Shown here: in pieces, positions 32,713 to 41,384 of the stretch
Position numbering within the stretch: position 1 is the stretch's first letter
How the letters are laid out: every line of letters starts with the position of its first letter
Origin: Bradyrhizobium sp. CB2312
GTDB taxonomy: Bacteria > Pseudomonadota > Alphaproteobacteria > Rhizobiales > Xanthobacteraceae
Assembly (NCBI RefSeq): GCF_029714425.1
Contig: NZ_CP121668.1
Coordinates: forward strand, 5,229,501 to 5,293,500
Reading direction: 5' to 3'
Length of the DNA: 64,000 nucleotides
Notes under the pieces: generated by a model
What the model saw: the letters and a program-made list of their open reading frames with translations, nothing else
The model's database searches: none
Told to the model about the DNA's origin: nothing
Program-made: the position numbers and the translations under genes

Positions 32713-32937
32713 GCCGGCCTGCCGGCCGCCTGTCCTCCGAAGGCGGACAAACCTCTTGCCGTAGATGACGAACAGGCTCTGTCATGCAATTGATTACGCT
32801 TGCATTCTAAACCTTCGCCGCGGCACGTATGAACGTAAGCTGCAGCTGTCGTTAAGCGAGGCGACAGCAAGCGCATGACACATGGTCGCATCGGTGGACG
32901 TAGCTAAGCGGATCAAGGGAACCTATTTTCGGCGCCG

Positions 32938-33978
32938 ATGTACCTGATTGAAGCGTTACCCACCGTCATCGGAACGGCCGCCATCGCCCCGGCGCTGCTG
33001 ATGCTATGGCTCGTCATTGCCGCCGAGGAGCGCCCGGGACCGCCGGCTCAGGTCTGGACTGCGTTCCTGCTTGGCGCGGCCAGCATCTCGCTGCTCGGCC
33101 TTGCCCGCGCGCCCTTCGCTAAGATGGTCGCTGCCCCCGACAATCCCTGGGCGGCGCTGGCCATGCATTCGGTCTTCGGCGTGGCGCTGCCCGAGGAGGC
33201 CGTCAAGGTCATTGCCATCGTGCTGGTGTCCTCGACGAAGCGGCGGACCTTTGCCAATCCGATGGACACGGTGGTCTATGGTGCCGCGGTCGGCCTCGGC
33301 TTCGCCGCCTACGAGAACCTCGCCTACCTCGTGCAGCATGCCGAGATGTGGCGCTCGCTCGCCGCCTTGCGCAGCGTGCTGACGGTGCCGTTCCACGGCG
33401 CGCTCGGCATCATCGCCGGCGCCTATCTCACCATTGCCCGGGCCGGCACGGCGCTGGGCGCGAACCGCCATCATCGCGACTGGGCCCGCCTCTCCAGCCG
33501 CCTCTTGATCTTCGCCGGACCCCTGGCGCTGCATTCGGCCTTCGACTTCCCGCTGCTCACGCTCCAGCGCATGCCCGATCTTGATCCCACCTTGCGGATG
33601 TGGCTGGGCGGCGCGAGCCTTTTGATCGGCTTCAGCTCGATCGCCTTTGCCATCCGCCTCGTCCGCCGGGTTGCACGCCATCATGCGCCCCGAACCGACA
33701 TTGCGCGGGAGCGGCTCAGCCAGTTGCGGCGGATGTGGGCGCTGCTGCTCGCCGGCGGCGGCGTGGGCTTCCTTGGCCTCGCCTTTGTGCTGACCTCGAT
33801 CCACCACTGGCTGATCAACCCCGAGCGCAATCTGACGCTGGCGCTGATCCCGATCGGCTTCGTCTCGATCCTGCTCGGCCTTGCGCTTCTGGTTGTCACA
33901 ACGGCGATCTACATTCTCGGCCGCAACCGCATCCGCACCAGTGGCGAGGGCTTTTCGTCAGCGCACGGCGGCGGGTAA
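32938..33978 (+). CDS. prsW: PrsW-family intramembrane metalloprotease
   Basis: This 346-aa multi-helix protein has all PrsW motifs: EEAVK (Glu86/Glu87), FAAYEN (Glu126), PFHGALG (His153) and LALHSAFDF (His199, Asp203). These line a membrane-embedded zinc site. Family members cut anti-sigma factors or other membrane proteins. The C-terminal helices (from about residue 240) are an extension. No anti-sigma factor is adjacent. Confidence 0.9.
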   Translation: MYLIEALPTVIGTAAIAPALLMLWLVIAAEERPGPPAQVWTAFLLGAASISLLGLARAPFAKMVAAPDNPWAALAMHSVFGVALPEEAVKVIAIVLVSSTKRRTFANPMDTVVYGAAVGLGFAAYENLAYLVQHAEMWRSLAALRSVLTVPFHGALGIIAGAYLTIARAGTALGANRHHRDWARLSSRLLIFAGPLALHSAFDFPLLTLQRMPDLDPTLRMWLGGASLLIGFSSIAFAIRLVRRVARHHAPRTDIARERLSQLRRMWALLLAGGGVGFLGLAFVLTSIHHWLINPERNLTLALIPIGFVSILLGLALLVVTTAIYILGRNRIRTSGEGFSSAHGGG

Positions 33979-34047
33979 GCCGCGGGATGGCAAGCATGGT
34001 ATGCGCATCCTAAATTGAGCGCACAGCTTTCGATCTGGAGCCTGCCG

Positions 34048-34626
34048 ATGACATCGCCCGAAGACCTTTCCCGGCTGCAATCCGCCATGAGCCGGACGGT
34101 AAAGGCCCATTGGAAGGCCTTCCTGTTCGAAGGCATCCTGCTCGCCGTCCTCGGTATCGCCGCGCTGATCGTGCCGCCGCTCGCGAGCCTTGCGATCGCG
34201 ATTGTCCTCGGCTGGATGTTCCTGGTCAGCGGCATCGGCGGGCTGATCGTGACCTATTGGGCGCGCGCCACGCCGGGCTTCTGGTGGTCGCTGATCTCCG
34301 CCGCCCTCGCCTGCCTCGCCGGCATGCTACTGCTGGCCCGCCCGATGCAGGCCGTGCTGACGCTGACCATCGTGCTCGGCGCCTATTTCCTCGCCGAAGG
34401 CGTCGCCACCATCATGTACGCGCTGGAGCACCGCCGCGAGCCCGGCGGCCGCTGGTCATGGCTGCTGATCTCCGGCCTCGTCGACATCGCGATCTCGTTC
34501 ATGGTGATCACGGGACTGCCGAGCTCGGCGGAATGGGCGATCGGCATCCTCGTCGGTATCAATTTGCTGTTCGGCGGCGCCACCCTGATCGGCATGGCGC
34601 TGGCGGCGCGCAACAGCAGCACCTGA
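34048..34626 (+). CDS. HdeD-like (DUF308) membrane protein
   Basis: This 192-aa protein has six regularly spaced helices with the DUF308 repeat pattern (FEGILLAVLGIAALIVPPLA; LGWMFLVSGIGGLIVTYWA; LGAYFLAEGVATIMYALEHR). HdeD in enterobacteria is linked to acid resistance; the wider family has no defined role. ATG 34048 is preferred to 34015. Confidence 0.85.
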   Translation: MTSPEDLSRLQSAMSRTVKAHWKAFLFEGILLAVLGIAALIVPPLASLAIAIVLGWMFLVSGIGGLIVTYWARATPGFWWSLISAALACLAGMLLLARPMQAVLTLTIVLGAYFLAEGVATIMYALEHRREPGGRWSWLLISGLVDIAISFMVITGLPSSAEWAIGILVGINLLFGGATLIGMALAARNSST

Positions 34627-34659
34627 GGCGCCTCGTCAGGCAGCGCGCCGTTTTGGGGG

Positions 34660-34688
34660 GTGACAACCCGCCAATGGCGCGCTATATG
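34660..34688 (+). promoter_or_regulatory. Promoter of the leader/DAHP synthase unit
   Basis: GTGACA (34660-34665) and TATATG (34683-34688) are separated by 17 bp. The predicted transcription start, 7-8 bp past the -10, falls on or next to the A of the leader-peptide ATG at 34696, so the leader would be read from a leaderless message. Confidence 0.7.
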
Positions 34689-34695
34689 GCCTGCC

Positions 34696-34776
34696 ATGAT
34701 CACCGTCGCCACCAGCTATTTTTGGTACTTTAGCTACGACAGCTCGCTGGCGGCAGGAGGATCGCGCTCAATCTGA
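34696..34776 (+). CDS. Aromatic-rich leader peptide of an attenuator
   Basis: This 26-codon frame reads MITVATSYFWYFSYDSSLAA-GGSRSI. It has six aromatic residues in seven codons (Tyr8, Phe9, Trp10, Tyr11, Phe12, Tyr14), spanning 34717-34737. Ribosome stalling there would report shortage of aromatic aminoacyl-tRNAs. It lies in front of a DAHP synthase, the first enzyme of the aromatic pathway. There is no ribosome site because the message probably starts at this ATG. Confidence 0.85.
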   Translation: MITVATSYFWYFSYDSSLAAGGSRSI

Positions 34777-34824
34777 ATATTGAAGCAAACGTCCGAACAA
34801 GCCGCCAGACCTGGCGGCTTTTTT
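34708..34824 (+). promoter_or_regulatory. Transcription attenuator controlling DAHP synthase
   Basis: Four segments can pair in alternative ways. Segment 1 GCCACCAGC (34708-34716) pairs with segment 2 GCTGGCGGC (34746-34754) at 8 of 9 positions. The last 8 bases of segment 2, CTGGCGGC, pair perfectly with segment 3 GCCGCCAG (34801-34808). Segment 3 pairs perfectly with segment 4 CTGGCGGC (34811-34818), which is followed by TTTTTT and so terminates. A ribosome stalled on the aromatic codons covers segment 1, freeing 2 to pair with 3 and let transcription continue. Confidence 0.88.
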
Positions 34825-34861
34825 ATTGGCCGGCAGGTTCTAAAACAGACAGGAGCCCGCC

Positions 34862-35947
34862 GTGCTGAGCACGACCGACGATCTTCGTATCCGTGAACTG
34901 AAAGAGCTGAGCACGCCGGAAGAGGTGATGCGGGAAGTCCCGCGCACGCTCACCGCGACGCGTGTGGTGATGGCGGCGCGCAACGCCATCCATGCCATCC
35001 TCACCGGCCAGGACGACCGCCTGCTGGTCGTGGTCGGCCCCTGCTCGGTCCATGATCCCAGGGCCGCGCTCGACTACGCCGAGCGCCTGGCCAAGCTGCG
35101 TGAGGACCTTGCCGACCAGCTCGAAATCGTGATGCGGGTCTATTTCGAGAAGCCGCGCACCACCGTCGGCTGGAAGGGCCTGATCAACGATCCCGATCTC
35201 GACGGCAGCTTCGACATCAACAAGGGCCTGCGCCTCGCCCGCAACGTGCTGTCGGCCGTCAACAATCTCGGCCTGCCGGCCGGCGCCGAATTCCTCGACA
35301 TGACGACGCCGCAATACATTGCCGACCTCGTGTCCTGGGCCGCCATCGGCGCGCGCACGACCGAGAGCCAGATCCATCGCGAGCTGGCCTCGGGGCTGTC
35401 CTGCCCAGTCGGCTTCAAGAACGGCACCGACGGCAATGTGCGGATCGCGGCGGACGCGGTGAAGTCGGCCTCGCATCCGCATCATTTCATGGCGGTGACG
35501 AAGCTCGGCCGCTCGGCGATCGCCTCGACCGCGGGCAACGAGGACTGCCACATCATCCTGCGCGGCGGAGCTAAGCCGAACTATGACGCCGCAAGCGTCG
35601 CGGACGCCTGCAACGAGCTGGCGAAGTCAGGTGTCGCGCCGCTGGTGATGGTGGATGCGAGCCACGCCAATTCGAGCAAGAAGCCGGAGAACCAGCCGTT
35701 GGTGATGGCCGACATCGTCGGCCAGATTTCCGGCGGCGAAAACCGCATCATGGGCGTGATGATCGAGAGCAATCTCGTCGCCGGCCGCCAGGATGTGGTG
35801 CCGGGCAAGCCGCTCACCTACGGCCAGAGCATCACCGATGGCTGCATCGACTGGGCGACCACGGCAACCGTGCTCGAGCAGCTCGCCGACGCCGTCGAGA
35901 TCCGCCGCAACTCCCAGCGCGCGGGCCTGCACGAACGGACGGCGTAA
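34862..35947 (+). CDS. aroG: 3-deoxy-7-phosphoheptulonate (DAHP) synthase, class I
   Basis: This 361-aa enzyme condenses phosphoenolpyruvate and erythrose 4-phosphate to open the shikimate pathway. Motifs are VVVGPCSVHDP, FEKPRTTVGWKGLINDPDLD, SCPVGFKNGTDG, IILRGGAKPNY (metal/PEP site) and VDASHANSSKKP. It belongs to the AroF/G/H type (Ialpha). GTG 34862 with AGGAG upstream gives the usual length. Expression should respond to aromatic amino-acid supply through the attenuator 40 bp upstream. Confidence 0.95.
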   Translation: MLSTTDDLRIRELKELSTPEEVMREVPRTLTATRVVMAARNAIHAILTGQDDRLLVVVGPCSVHDPRAALDYAERLAKLREDLADQLEIVMRVYFEKPRTTVGWKGLINDPDLDGSFDINKGLRLARNVLSAVNNLGLPAGAEFLDMTTPQYIADLVSWAAIGARTTESQIHRELASGLSCPVGFKNGTDGNVRIAADAVKSASHPHHFMAVTKLGRSAIASTAGNEDCHIILRGGAKPNYDAASVADACNELAKSGVAPLVMVDASHANSSKKPENQPLVMADIVGQISGGENRIMGVMIESNLVAGRQDVVPGKPLTYGQSITDGCIDWATTATVLEQLADAVEIRRNSQRAGLHERTA

Positions 35948-35975
35948 GAAATCGAGGCTAGGTTGGTTCGCTCCT

Positions 35976-36000
35976 CACCTCTCCCCGACGGGGAGAGGTG
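35976..36000. terminator. Perfect hairpin after aroG
   Basis: CACCTCTCCCC-GAC-GGGGAGAGGTG is an 11-bp stem between the convergent aroG and the small exported protein gene. There is no T-run, and the CTCTCCCC palindrome is also a dispersed type, so a role as terminator is likely but not certain. Confidence 0.6.
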
Positions 36001-36007
36001 AAAGCAA

Positions 36008-36262
36008 TCAGCAGCCGCGGCAGATGCTCTTGATCTTCTTGTCGAGCGCCGCGTCTTCCTTGTTCACGGGATTGTTCGGATCGCTCAGATTCTTCTCATT
36101 CGGAACTTCGCTGGCGCGCGGCTGCCTGTGACCGACCGGCGCAGGCAGTACGCCGGAGCCTGCCGATTGTCCCGACGTCCCGGTACCCTTGCTCCCGGTC
36201 TGCGCAAAGCCTGCGCTGCCGAACGCCACCAGGAGCGACATTGCCACGACGATCTTTCTCAT
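36008..36262 (-). CDS. Small exported hypothetical protein
   Basis: This 84-aa protein has a signal peptide (KIVVAMSLLVAFGSAGFAQ), a Gly/Ser/Thr-rich linker (GSKGTGTSGQSAGSGVLP) and a polar end with PNEKNLSDPNNPVNKEDAAL and a terminal CRGC. Two C-terminal cysteines could bind metal or form a disulfide. No family was recognised. Confidence 0.6.
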   Translation of the reverse strand: MRKIVVAMSLLVAFGSAGFAQTGSKGTGTSGQSAGSGVLPAPVGHRQPRASEVPNEKNLSDPNNPVNKEDAALDKKIKSICRGC

Positions 36263-36308
36263 TTCCGCCTCCAATCCTAAAGTCCCGCGCGGCTCGCATC
36301 TCACCTGC

Positions 36309-37403
36309 TCAGGTTTCGGGCGGATAGAGATGAACGTCGCCACAATAGTCCACGATACGATAGCGCGTTTCGGCCTCCGCATCACGCGCATCGGGTGCGG
36401 TATTTTGTGCCGCCAACACGTAATTCGGTCCGACCGGAGACTTGCCCGCGCCGCCCGGAATATCGATGACATAGTCGGGCTGACACAGTCCCGACACACG
36501 TCCGCGCAACTGCCGCATCAAAGCCTGCCCCTCGGCCAGCGTCGTTCGCAAATGCACGGTGCCCGGCGCGAGATCGCCGTGATGCAGGTAGTAAGGCTTG
36601 ATCCGGCATTCGACAAAAGCTCGCATCAAATCCGACAAGGCGGCCACGTTGTCGTTGACGCCGCGCAAAAGCACGGACTGGCTGACCATGGGAATTCCGG
36701 CGTCGACGAGCCGCGCGCAGGCGGCACGGGCTTCTTCCGTGAGCTCGCGCGCATGATTGGCATGGAGCGCAACCCAGGTGGTCGCCCCCGGAACCTTCAG
36801 CGCTGCGACCATCTCCTCGCTGATGCGTGCGGGATCGGCCACGGGCACGCGGGTGTGAAGGCGGATGATCTTGACGTGATCGATGGCGGCAAGATCGGCC
36901 ATGATCTCGCTCATCCGGCGCGGCGACAGCATCAAGGGGTCGCCGCCGGTCAGGATCACTTCCCAGATCTCGCTATGCGAACGGATGTAGTCGATTGCCG
37001 CGCGATAGGCGCTGTCCGACAGCGCGTTCTCCTTGCCGGGCCCGACCATCTCGCGGCGGAAGCAGAAGCGGCAATAGACCGCGCAGACATGGACGAGCTT
37101 GAACAGCACGCGGTCGGGATAACGATGCACGATGCCCGAGACGGGCGAATGCGGGTGATCGCCGATCGGATCGGCGTTCTCGCCCGGCTGCATCTCGAGC
37201 TCTGCGGCCGTCGGAACGAACTGCCTCGCAATGGGATCGTCGGGATCGGCTGGGTCGATCAGCTCGACCAACGCCGGTGTGATCGCGACCGCATAGCGCG
37301 CGGCGACGCGCTCGAGCGCGGGCAGCGCGGCTGCGGGCGCAAGGCCCTCGGCCACGAGCTCGGCCGGCTCGCGCAAGGTTCGTGCAAGACTGGTCTTCGT
37401 CAT
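36309..37403 (-). CDS. epmB: EF-P beta-lysylation protein (radical SAM lysine 2,3-aminomutase family)
   Basis: This 364-aa radical-SAM enzyme has CAVYCRFCF (Cys107, Cys111, Cys114) for the iron-sulfur cluster, LTGGDPLML for SAM binding, and PLP-domain blocks (HHGDLAPGTVHLRT; SGLCQPDYVIDIPGGAGKSP). It converts (S)-alpha-lysine to (R)-beta-lysine for EF-P. Its ATG overlaps the epmA stop by 4 bp and efp is divergent just beyond epmA, which favours EpmB over catabolic KamA. Confidence 0.92.
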   Translation of the reverse strand: MTKTSLARTLREPAELVAEGLAPAAALPALERVAARYAVAITPALVELIDPADPDDPIARQFVPTAAELEMQPGENADPIGDHPHSPVSGIVHRYPDRVLFKLVHVCAVYCRFCFRREMVGPGKENALSDSAYRAAIDYIRSHSEIWEVILTGGDPLMLSPRRMSEIMADLAAIDHVKIIRLHTRVPVADPARISEEMVAALKVPGATTWVALHANHARELTEEARAACARLVDAGIPMVSQSVLLRGVNDNVAALSDLMRAFVECRIKPYYLHHGDLAPGTVHLRTTLAEGQALMRQLRGRVSGLCQPDYVIDIPGGAGKSPVGPNYVLAAQNTAPDARDAEAETRYRIVDYCGDVHLYPPET

Positions 37404-38464
37404 CTCTCGTTTAACGCTTCTTCTGCGGGCGGCGTCCACACCACCTGATCAATCCGTGTTGCGCCGCTCGCCAGCATCACCAGCCGGTCGAAGCCGAGCG
37501 CGACGCCGCTCGCCTCCGGCATTGCGGCAACCGCTGCCAGAAAATCCTCATCCAGCGGATAGGCCTCGCCGTAGCGGCGCTGCTTCTCCGCCATCGACTC
37601 CGTGAAGCGCTTGCGCTGCTCCTCGGCGTCGGTCAGCTCGCCAAAACCGTTGGCGAGCTCGACGCCGCAGGCATAGACCTCGAACCGTTCCGCGACCCGC
37701 GGATCTTCCGCTTTCACCCGCGCCAGTGCCGCCTCTGGAGATGGGTATTCGAACAGGATGGTCAAACGGCCCTGCCCAAGATGCGGCTCGACGTGCTCGA
37801 CCAGGACCTTGCTGAAGATGTCCGACCAGGTGTCGTCCTCGGCGACGCGGACCTTGCCGGCCGCCGCCTGGGCGAGCGCGGCACGGTTACCCCCGGCGCC
37901 CGAGATTGTCGACAGCAGGTCGATGCCGGCAAAGCGCTCGAAAGCGGCCGCAACCGTCAGAAGCTCAGGCTCGCCGAAGGGGTCGGCGGTCCTGCCGCGG
38001 AACGAGAAGGTCCCGATCCCGGTGGCCTGGGCCGCGCGGGCGATGACGACCACGGTGTCGGCGATGATGGCGTCATAGGGGGCGCCGGCCCGGTACCATT
38101 CCAGCATGGTGAATTCGGGCAAATGGAGGTCGCCGCGCTCCCGGTCGCGGAAGACCCGGGCGAGCTCGAAGATTCGGGGCTCCCCGGCCGCCAGGAGCTT
38201 CTTGCAGGCAAATTCCGGCGAGGTCCGCAAATATCGGCTGGCCCGGCTGCCGTCAGGGCGCATGATCTCGGTCCGGGGGGCATGCAGATGGGTCTCATTG
38301 CCCGGAGAGACCTGGAGGACCGAGGTTTCGACCTCGACGAAGCCCTGCTCGGCGAAAAAGCCCCGTATTGCTCCGGTAATGGCTCCCCGCGCCTGGAGGA
38401 ACGGCCGCCGGTCGAGGTGCCGCCCGGGCGACCAAAATGGCGAAATCGGCTTGTCCCCAGCCAT
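37400..38464 (-). CDS. epmA: EF-P lysine aminoacyl-tRNA-synthetase-like ligase
   Basis: This 354-aa protein is a class II lysyl-tRNA synthetase catalytic core without the anticodon domain, as in EpmA/GenX. It has motif 2 (YLRTSPEFACKKLLAAGEPR, FELARVFRDRE), and the motif 3 region GVALGFDRLVMLASG. It attaches beta-lysine to EF-P. ATG 38464 matches family length. The gene starts 163 bp from the divergent efp, so a shared control region is likely. Confidence 0.92.
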   Translation of the reverse strand: MAGDKPISPFWSPGRHLDRRPFLQARGAITGAIRGFFAEQGFVEVETSVLQVSPGNETHLHAPRTEIMRPDGSRASRYLRTSPEFACKKLLAAGEPRIFELARVFRDRERGDLHLPEFTMLEWYRAGAPYDAIIADTVVVIARAAQATGIGTFSFRGRTADPFGEPELLTVAAAFERFAGIDLLSTISGAGGNRAALAQAAAGKVRVAEDDTWSDIFSKVLVEHVEPHLGQGRLTILFEYPSPEAALARVKAEDPRVAERFEVYACGVELANGFGELTDAEEQRKRFTESMAEKQRRYGEAYPLDEDFLAAVAAMPEASGVALGFDRLVMLASGATRIDQVVWTPPAEEALNER

Positions 38465-38626
38465 CAGCTGGCCGCCTTGGCCGTCAGCAAAAGGCTGGCA
38501 TCGAACGGCAAAATCAGTATGTTGCGGCCCGAAACGGGCGCCGAGGTCCGATTTGAGGCCCCAAGTCCCCCATCGATTTGACCACGTCCTGGCCGATGCC
38601 GGGCCAAGCAAGCAGGAAATACAGCT

Positions 38627-39193
38627 TTGAGAGTCATCGCCAGTTCTATTCGCAAGGGCAACGTGATCGAGCAAGACGGCAAGCTTTATGTCGTCGTGAG
38701 CGCCGAGAACATCCATCCCGGCAAGGGCACCCCGGTCAGCCAGATCGAAATGCGCCGAATCTCGGACGGGGTAAAGATCTCCGAACGGTACAAGACCACC
38801 GACCAGGTCGAGAAGGCCACCATCGAAGAGCGCAACTACACCTTCCTGTATGAAGATGGCGACGGCTTCCACTTCATGAACCCGGAAACCTACGACCAGG
38901 TCCAGGTGTCCAAGGACGTCGTCGGCGATGCCGCCGCGTATCTTCAACCGGACATGACCGTCAAGCTGTCAACCCACGATGTCAACGTGGTCTCGCTCGC
39001 GCTGCCGCAGCGCGTGACGCTGGAAGTGGTCGAGACCGAGCCCGTGACCAAGGGCCAGACCGCCTCGTCGTCCTACAAGCCCGCGGTGCTGTCCAACGGC
39101 GTGCGCACCACCGTGCCGCCGCACATCTCGGTCGGCACCCGTATCGTGGTGATGACCGAAGACGGCTCCTACTCCGAGCGCGCCAAGGACTAA
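38627..39193 (+). CDS. efp: Elongation factor P
   Basis: This 188-aa protein has three beta-barrel domains: the KOW-like N-domain with IHPGKGTP, whose Lys33 is the beta-lysylation site, the OB domain ([20 protein letters not shown]), and a C-terminal OB domain ending [18 protein letters not shown]. It relieves ribosome stalling at polyproline. The start is TTG 38627, with AGGAAA upstream; there is no ATG or GTG nearby that keeps the domain intact. Confidence 0.95.
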   Translation: MRVIASSIRKGNVIEQDGKLYVVVSAENIHPGKGTPVSQIEMRRISDGVKISERYKTTDQVEKATIEERNYTFLYEDGDGFHFMNPETYDQVQVSKDVVGDAAAYLQPDMTVKLSTHDVNVVSLALPQRVTLEVVETEPVTKGQTASSSYKPAVLSNGVRTTVPPHISVGTRIVVMTEDGSYSERAKD

Positions 39194-39238
39194 GCGACGG
39201 GCTGGGGATCGGATCGGATACCGCCGGGGGGCGAGGCA

Positions 39239-40840
39239 GTGGGTAGGAAGAGCTTCCGCTTCGTCTCGCTTCTTCTGGCGCTGCTTTCGCTCCCCATCGC
39301 TTCTCCGCTCGCGGCGGACGAATTCCGCAGCCCCTCGCTCACGGCCCTGCGCGTCGACTGGCGCGCAGCGCTCGACCAGCTCCGCACCGAGATCAACAGT
39401 CGCCCCCAGATCGCGGGCGACTTCATCTTCGCACCTCGCCGCTCGGTGCCGCGCTACGACCCGCGCACGATGCCGGCGCTGGTGCAGCTCAACGCGGTCT
39501 CCTCGCAATTCTTCACTGGCATCGCCCGCAGCTCCGTGCCCGTGCTGTTGCCGTTCGATGCGGCGGCCTACCTCGAGGCCCAGCGCAGCGGGGCGCTCGC
39601 GAGCCTGTCGCCGGCGCGCTTCCAGGCCGATTTCAACCCCGTCGATGTGTTCGATGCCGGCCCCGCCGGCTACAGCGCGACGTTCTCGCTCGAGCCCGGC
39701 GCCGGCGACGGCATGCCGAGCCGCGTGTTCGCAAGGCCGGTCGAGGTGCAGATCACGGGCTCGGCCCTGATCTACGACATCTCCGATCCCTCGGGCGGCA
39801 AGGGCGAGCCGGTCAAGCCGCTCGCAGCAACCTATCCGGACCTGCGCAGGTTCATCCGGGAAGGCTACGTGCGTTACGCCTTCACGCGCTTCGGCGTCGC
39901 CTATGTGGTGTCGATCCAGTGCCTGGACAGCGTCGCCAAGCCGCGGCGGCTGGCCTGCAAGGAAGCCTATCCGGTCGCCGAGCGTTTCCTGAAGGCACTG
40001 CGGATCGCCGGCGGCCAGCGCCTGCGGCCGCTGATGGACATGGCCTCCGGCATCATCGATCGTCCCGTGGAGCGTTCGGCGGACTTCAGCTATCGGCCAA
40101 GCGGCGACATCATCCCGAACACAGGCTATCGCAACAGGGGTGGCCATCCCGACGTGATGGCCTATGCGCAGATCCGGTTTCCGCTGGAGAAGGCGCCCGC
40201 CATCGTGCGCTCGCAATCCTACGCCAAGCGCGACAGGAACGAAGGTGCGACGGCCTATCCCTGGCGCGACAATTTCTGCGAGTCCCGCAGTTTCGAGGTC
40301 TGGCAATGCGCCGGCGGTTACGGCCATCAAGGCGAGGACATCCGCGCGGCGGACTGCCCGTCGCCCGGCGAAGGTCGCGCGCCCTGCGATCCCAAGCAGC
40401 GCGGCGTCGTCGCGGTACGCGACGCCATCGTGATCCGCGGCGCCAAGGATCAGGCCGTAACGCTCGAGGTCAACAGCCGAACCGAGCATATCCGCTTCCG
40501 CTACATGCACATGAACCCGCAGGTGCTGACCGCGGACGGCGTACTCAATGGGCGCATCGTCATCGAAGGCGAGAAGATTGGCGTGGTCTCGAACTATCTC
40601 GACCATCCCGCCGGCACCTCGATGCATTTGCATTTCGATGTGCAGCTGTTCACCCGCGACGGCTGGATCTGGGTCAGCCCCTACGTCACGCTGGTCTCAG
40701 CGTATGAACGCCTGATCCACGCCCGCGGCCGCGAGGTCGGCCCGGAGATCGCGGGCGCGCCGCAGCCGGTGGCCCATGCGCTGCCGGAGGACGTGGTCAA
40801 GCCGGACCTGCGCGAGGGCTCGAGCGGCGAGGAGAATTGA
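39239..40840 (+). CDS. Exported M23-family metallopeptidase-like protein
   Basis: This 533-aa protein has a signal peptide (FVSLLLALLSLPIASPLAA) and a long N-terminal region of unknown fold. Its C-terminal M23 domain has zinc motif YGHQGED (His363, Asp367), RYMHMN (His424) and MHLHFDV (His463/His465). It probably cuts peptidoglycan peptides or regulates amidases. Four extra cysteines around 347-383 lie inside the active domain, which is unusual. GTG 39239 is 45 bp after efp. Confidence 0.8.
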   Translation: MGRKSFRFVSLLLALLSLPIASPLAADEFRSPSLTALRVDWRAALDQLRTEINSRPQIAGDFIFAPRRSVPRYDPRTMPALVQLNAVSSQFFTGIARSSVPVLLPFDAAAYLEAQRSGALASLSPARFQADFNPVDVFDAGPAGYSATFSLEPGAGDGMPSRVFARPVEVQITGSALIYDISDPSGGKGEPVKPLAATYPDLRRFIREGYVRYAFTRFGVAYVVSIQCLDSVAKPRRLACKEAYPVAERFLKALRIAGGQRLRPLMDMASGIIDRPVERSADFSYRPSGDIIPNTGYRNRGGHPDVMAYAQIRFPLEKAPAIVRSQSYAKRDRNEGATAYPWRDNFCESRSFEVWQCAGGYGHQGEDIRAADCPSPGEGRAPCDPKQRGVVAVRDAIVIRGAKDQAVTLEVNSRTEHIRFRYMHMNPQVLTADGVLNGRIVIEGEKIGVVSNYLDHPAGTSMHLHFDVQLFTRDGWIWVSPYVTLVSAYERLIHARGREVGPEIAGAPQPVAHALPEDVVKPDLREGSSGEEN

Positions 40841-40859
40841 GCGGCCGGATCCTTACAAA

Positions 40860-41363
40860 TCACTCCAGATACGTCGTCAGCTGCGCGCCCTCGTCCGCAA
40901 CGAACACCGCGATCAATTCCGCCGGCTCCGTGGCGCTGGCATTGGCCGAGACCAGATGCGTCGTGCCTGGCGGCTCGAAGAAGGACTGGCCGACGCCGAA
41001 CGTCTCGACCGGGCCGCCGCCGAGCTGGGAGCGGATCTCGCCCTTGGTGATGTAGGCCGTCACCGAACCGGCATGCCGGTGCGGCCGGGAGAAGCCGCCG
41101 GGGCCGTAGAACACGCGCACGATGGTGACGCGCTTGCCCGGCACGTTGGGCAGCGCGTAAGAGCCGATCGGCTCGACCTTGTCGAGCGGAGAGCTCTCCG
41201 CCGCGGTGGCGCAGAGCGGCGCCAGCGCGCCGGAAACGGTGTCCATCGTCACCGGCAGCGCTCTGCCGATCGCAAGCGCGCAGGCAAGTCCGCCGACGAC
41301 GGCCAGCGCCGTCGCGCGCGATGGCACCGGGCGCAGCGTGGTGGCCAAATCCATTGCTGTCAC
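40860..41363 (-). CDS. Cupin protein with N-terminal membrane anchor
   Basis: This 167-aa protein has an N-terminal helix (ALAVVGGLACALAIGRALPV) and then a cupin: FSRPHRHAGSVTAYITKGEI (motif 1 with His-x-His) and FFEPPGTTHLVSANASATEP (motif 2). It is periplasmic. It follows the AhpD-like gene by 21 bp on the same strand and is controlled with it by the divergent MarR regulator. Confidence 0.8.
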   Translation of the reverse strand: MTAMDLATTLRPVPSRATALAVVGGLACALAIGRALPVTMDTVSGALAPLCATAAESSPLDKVEPIGSYALPNVPGKRVTIVRVFYGPGGFSRPHRHAGSVTAYITKGEIRSQLGGGPVETFGVGQSFFEPPGTTHLVSANASATEPAELIAVFVADEGAQLTTYLE

Positions 41364-41384
41364 GGCAATCTCCTCTCGTTGTGA

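Noticed and set aside
38969..40633. 554-codon open frame on minus opposite efp and the M23 gene
   Set aside because: Codon use is that of an antisense shadow. The plus strand carries EF-P and M23 motifs with signal peptide and zinc residues.
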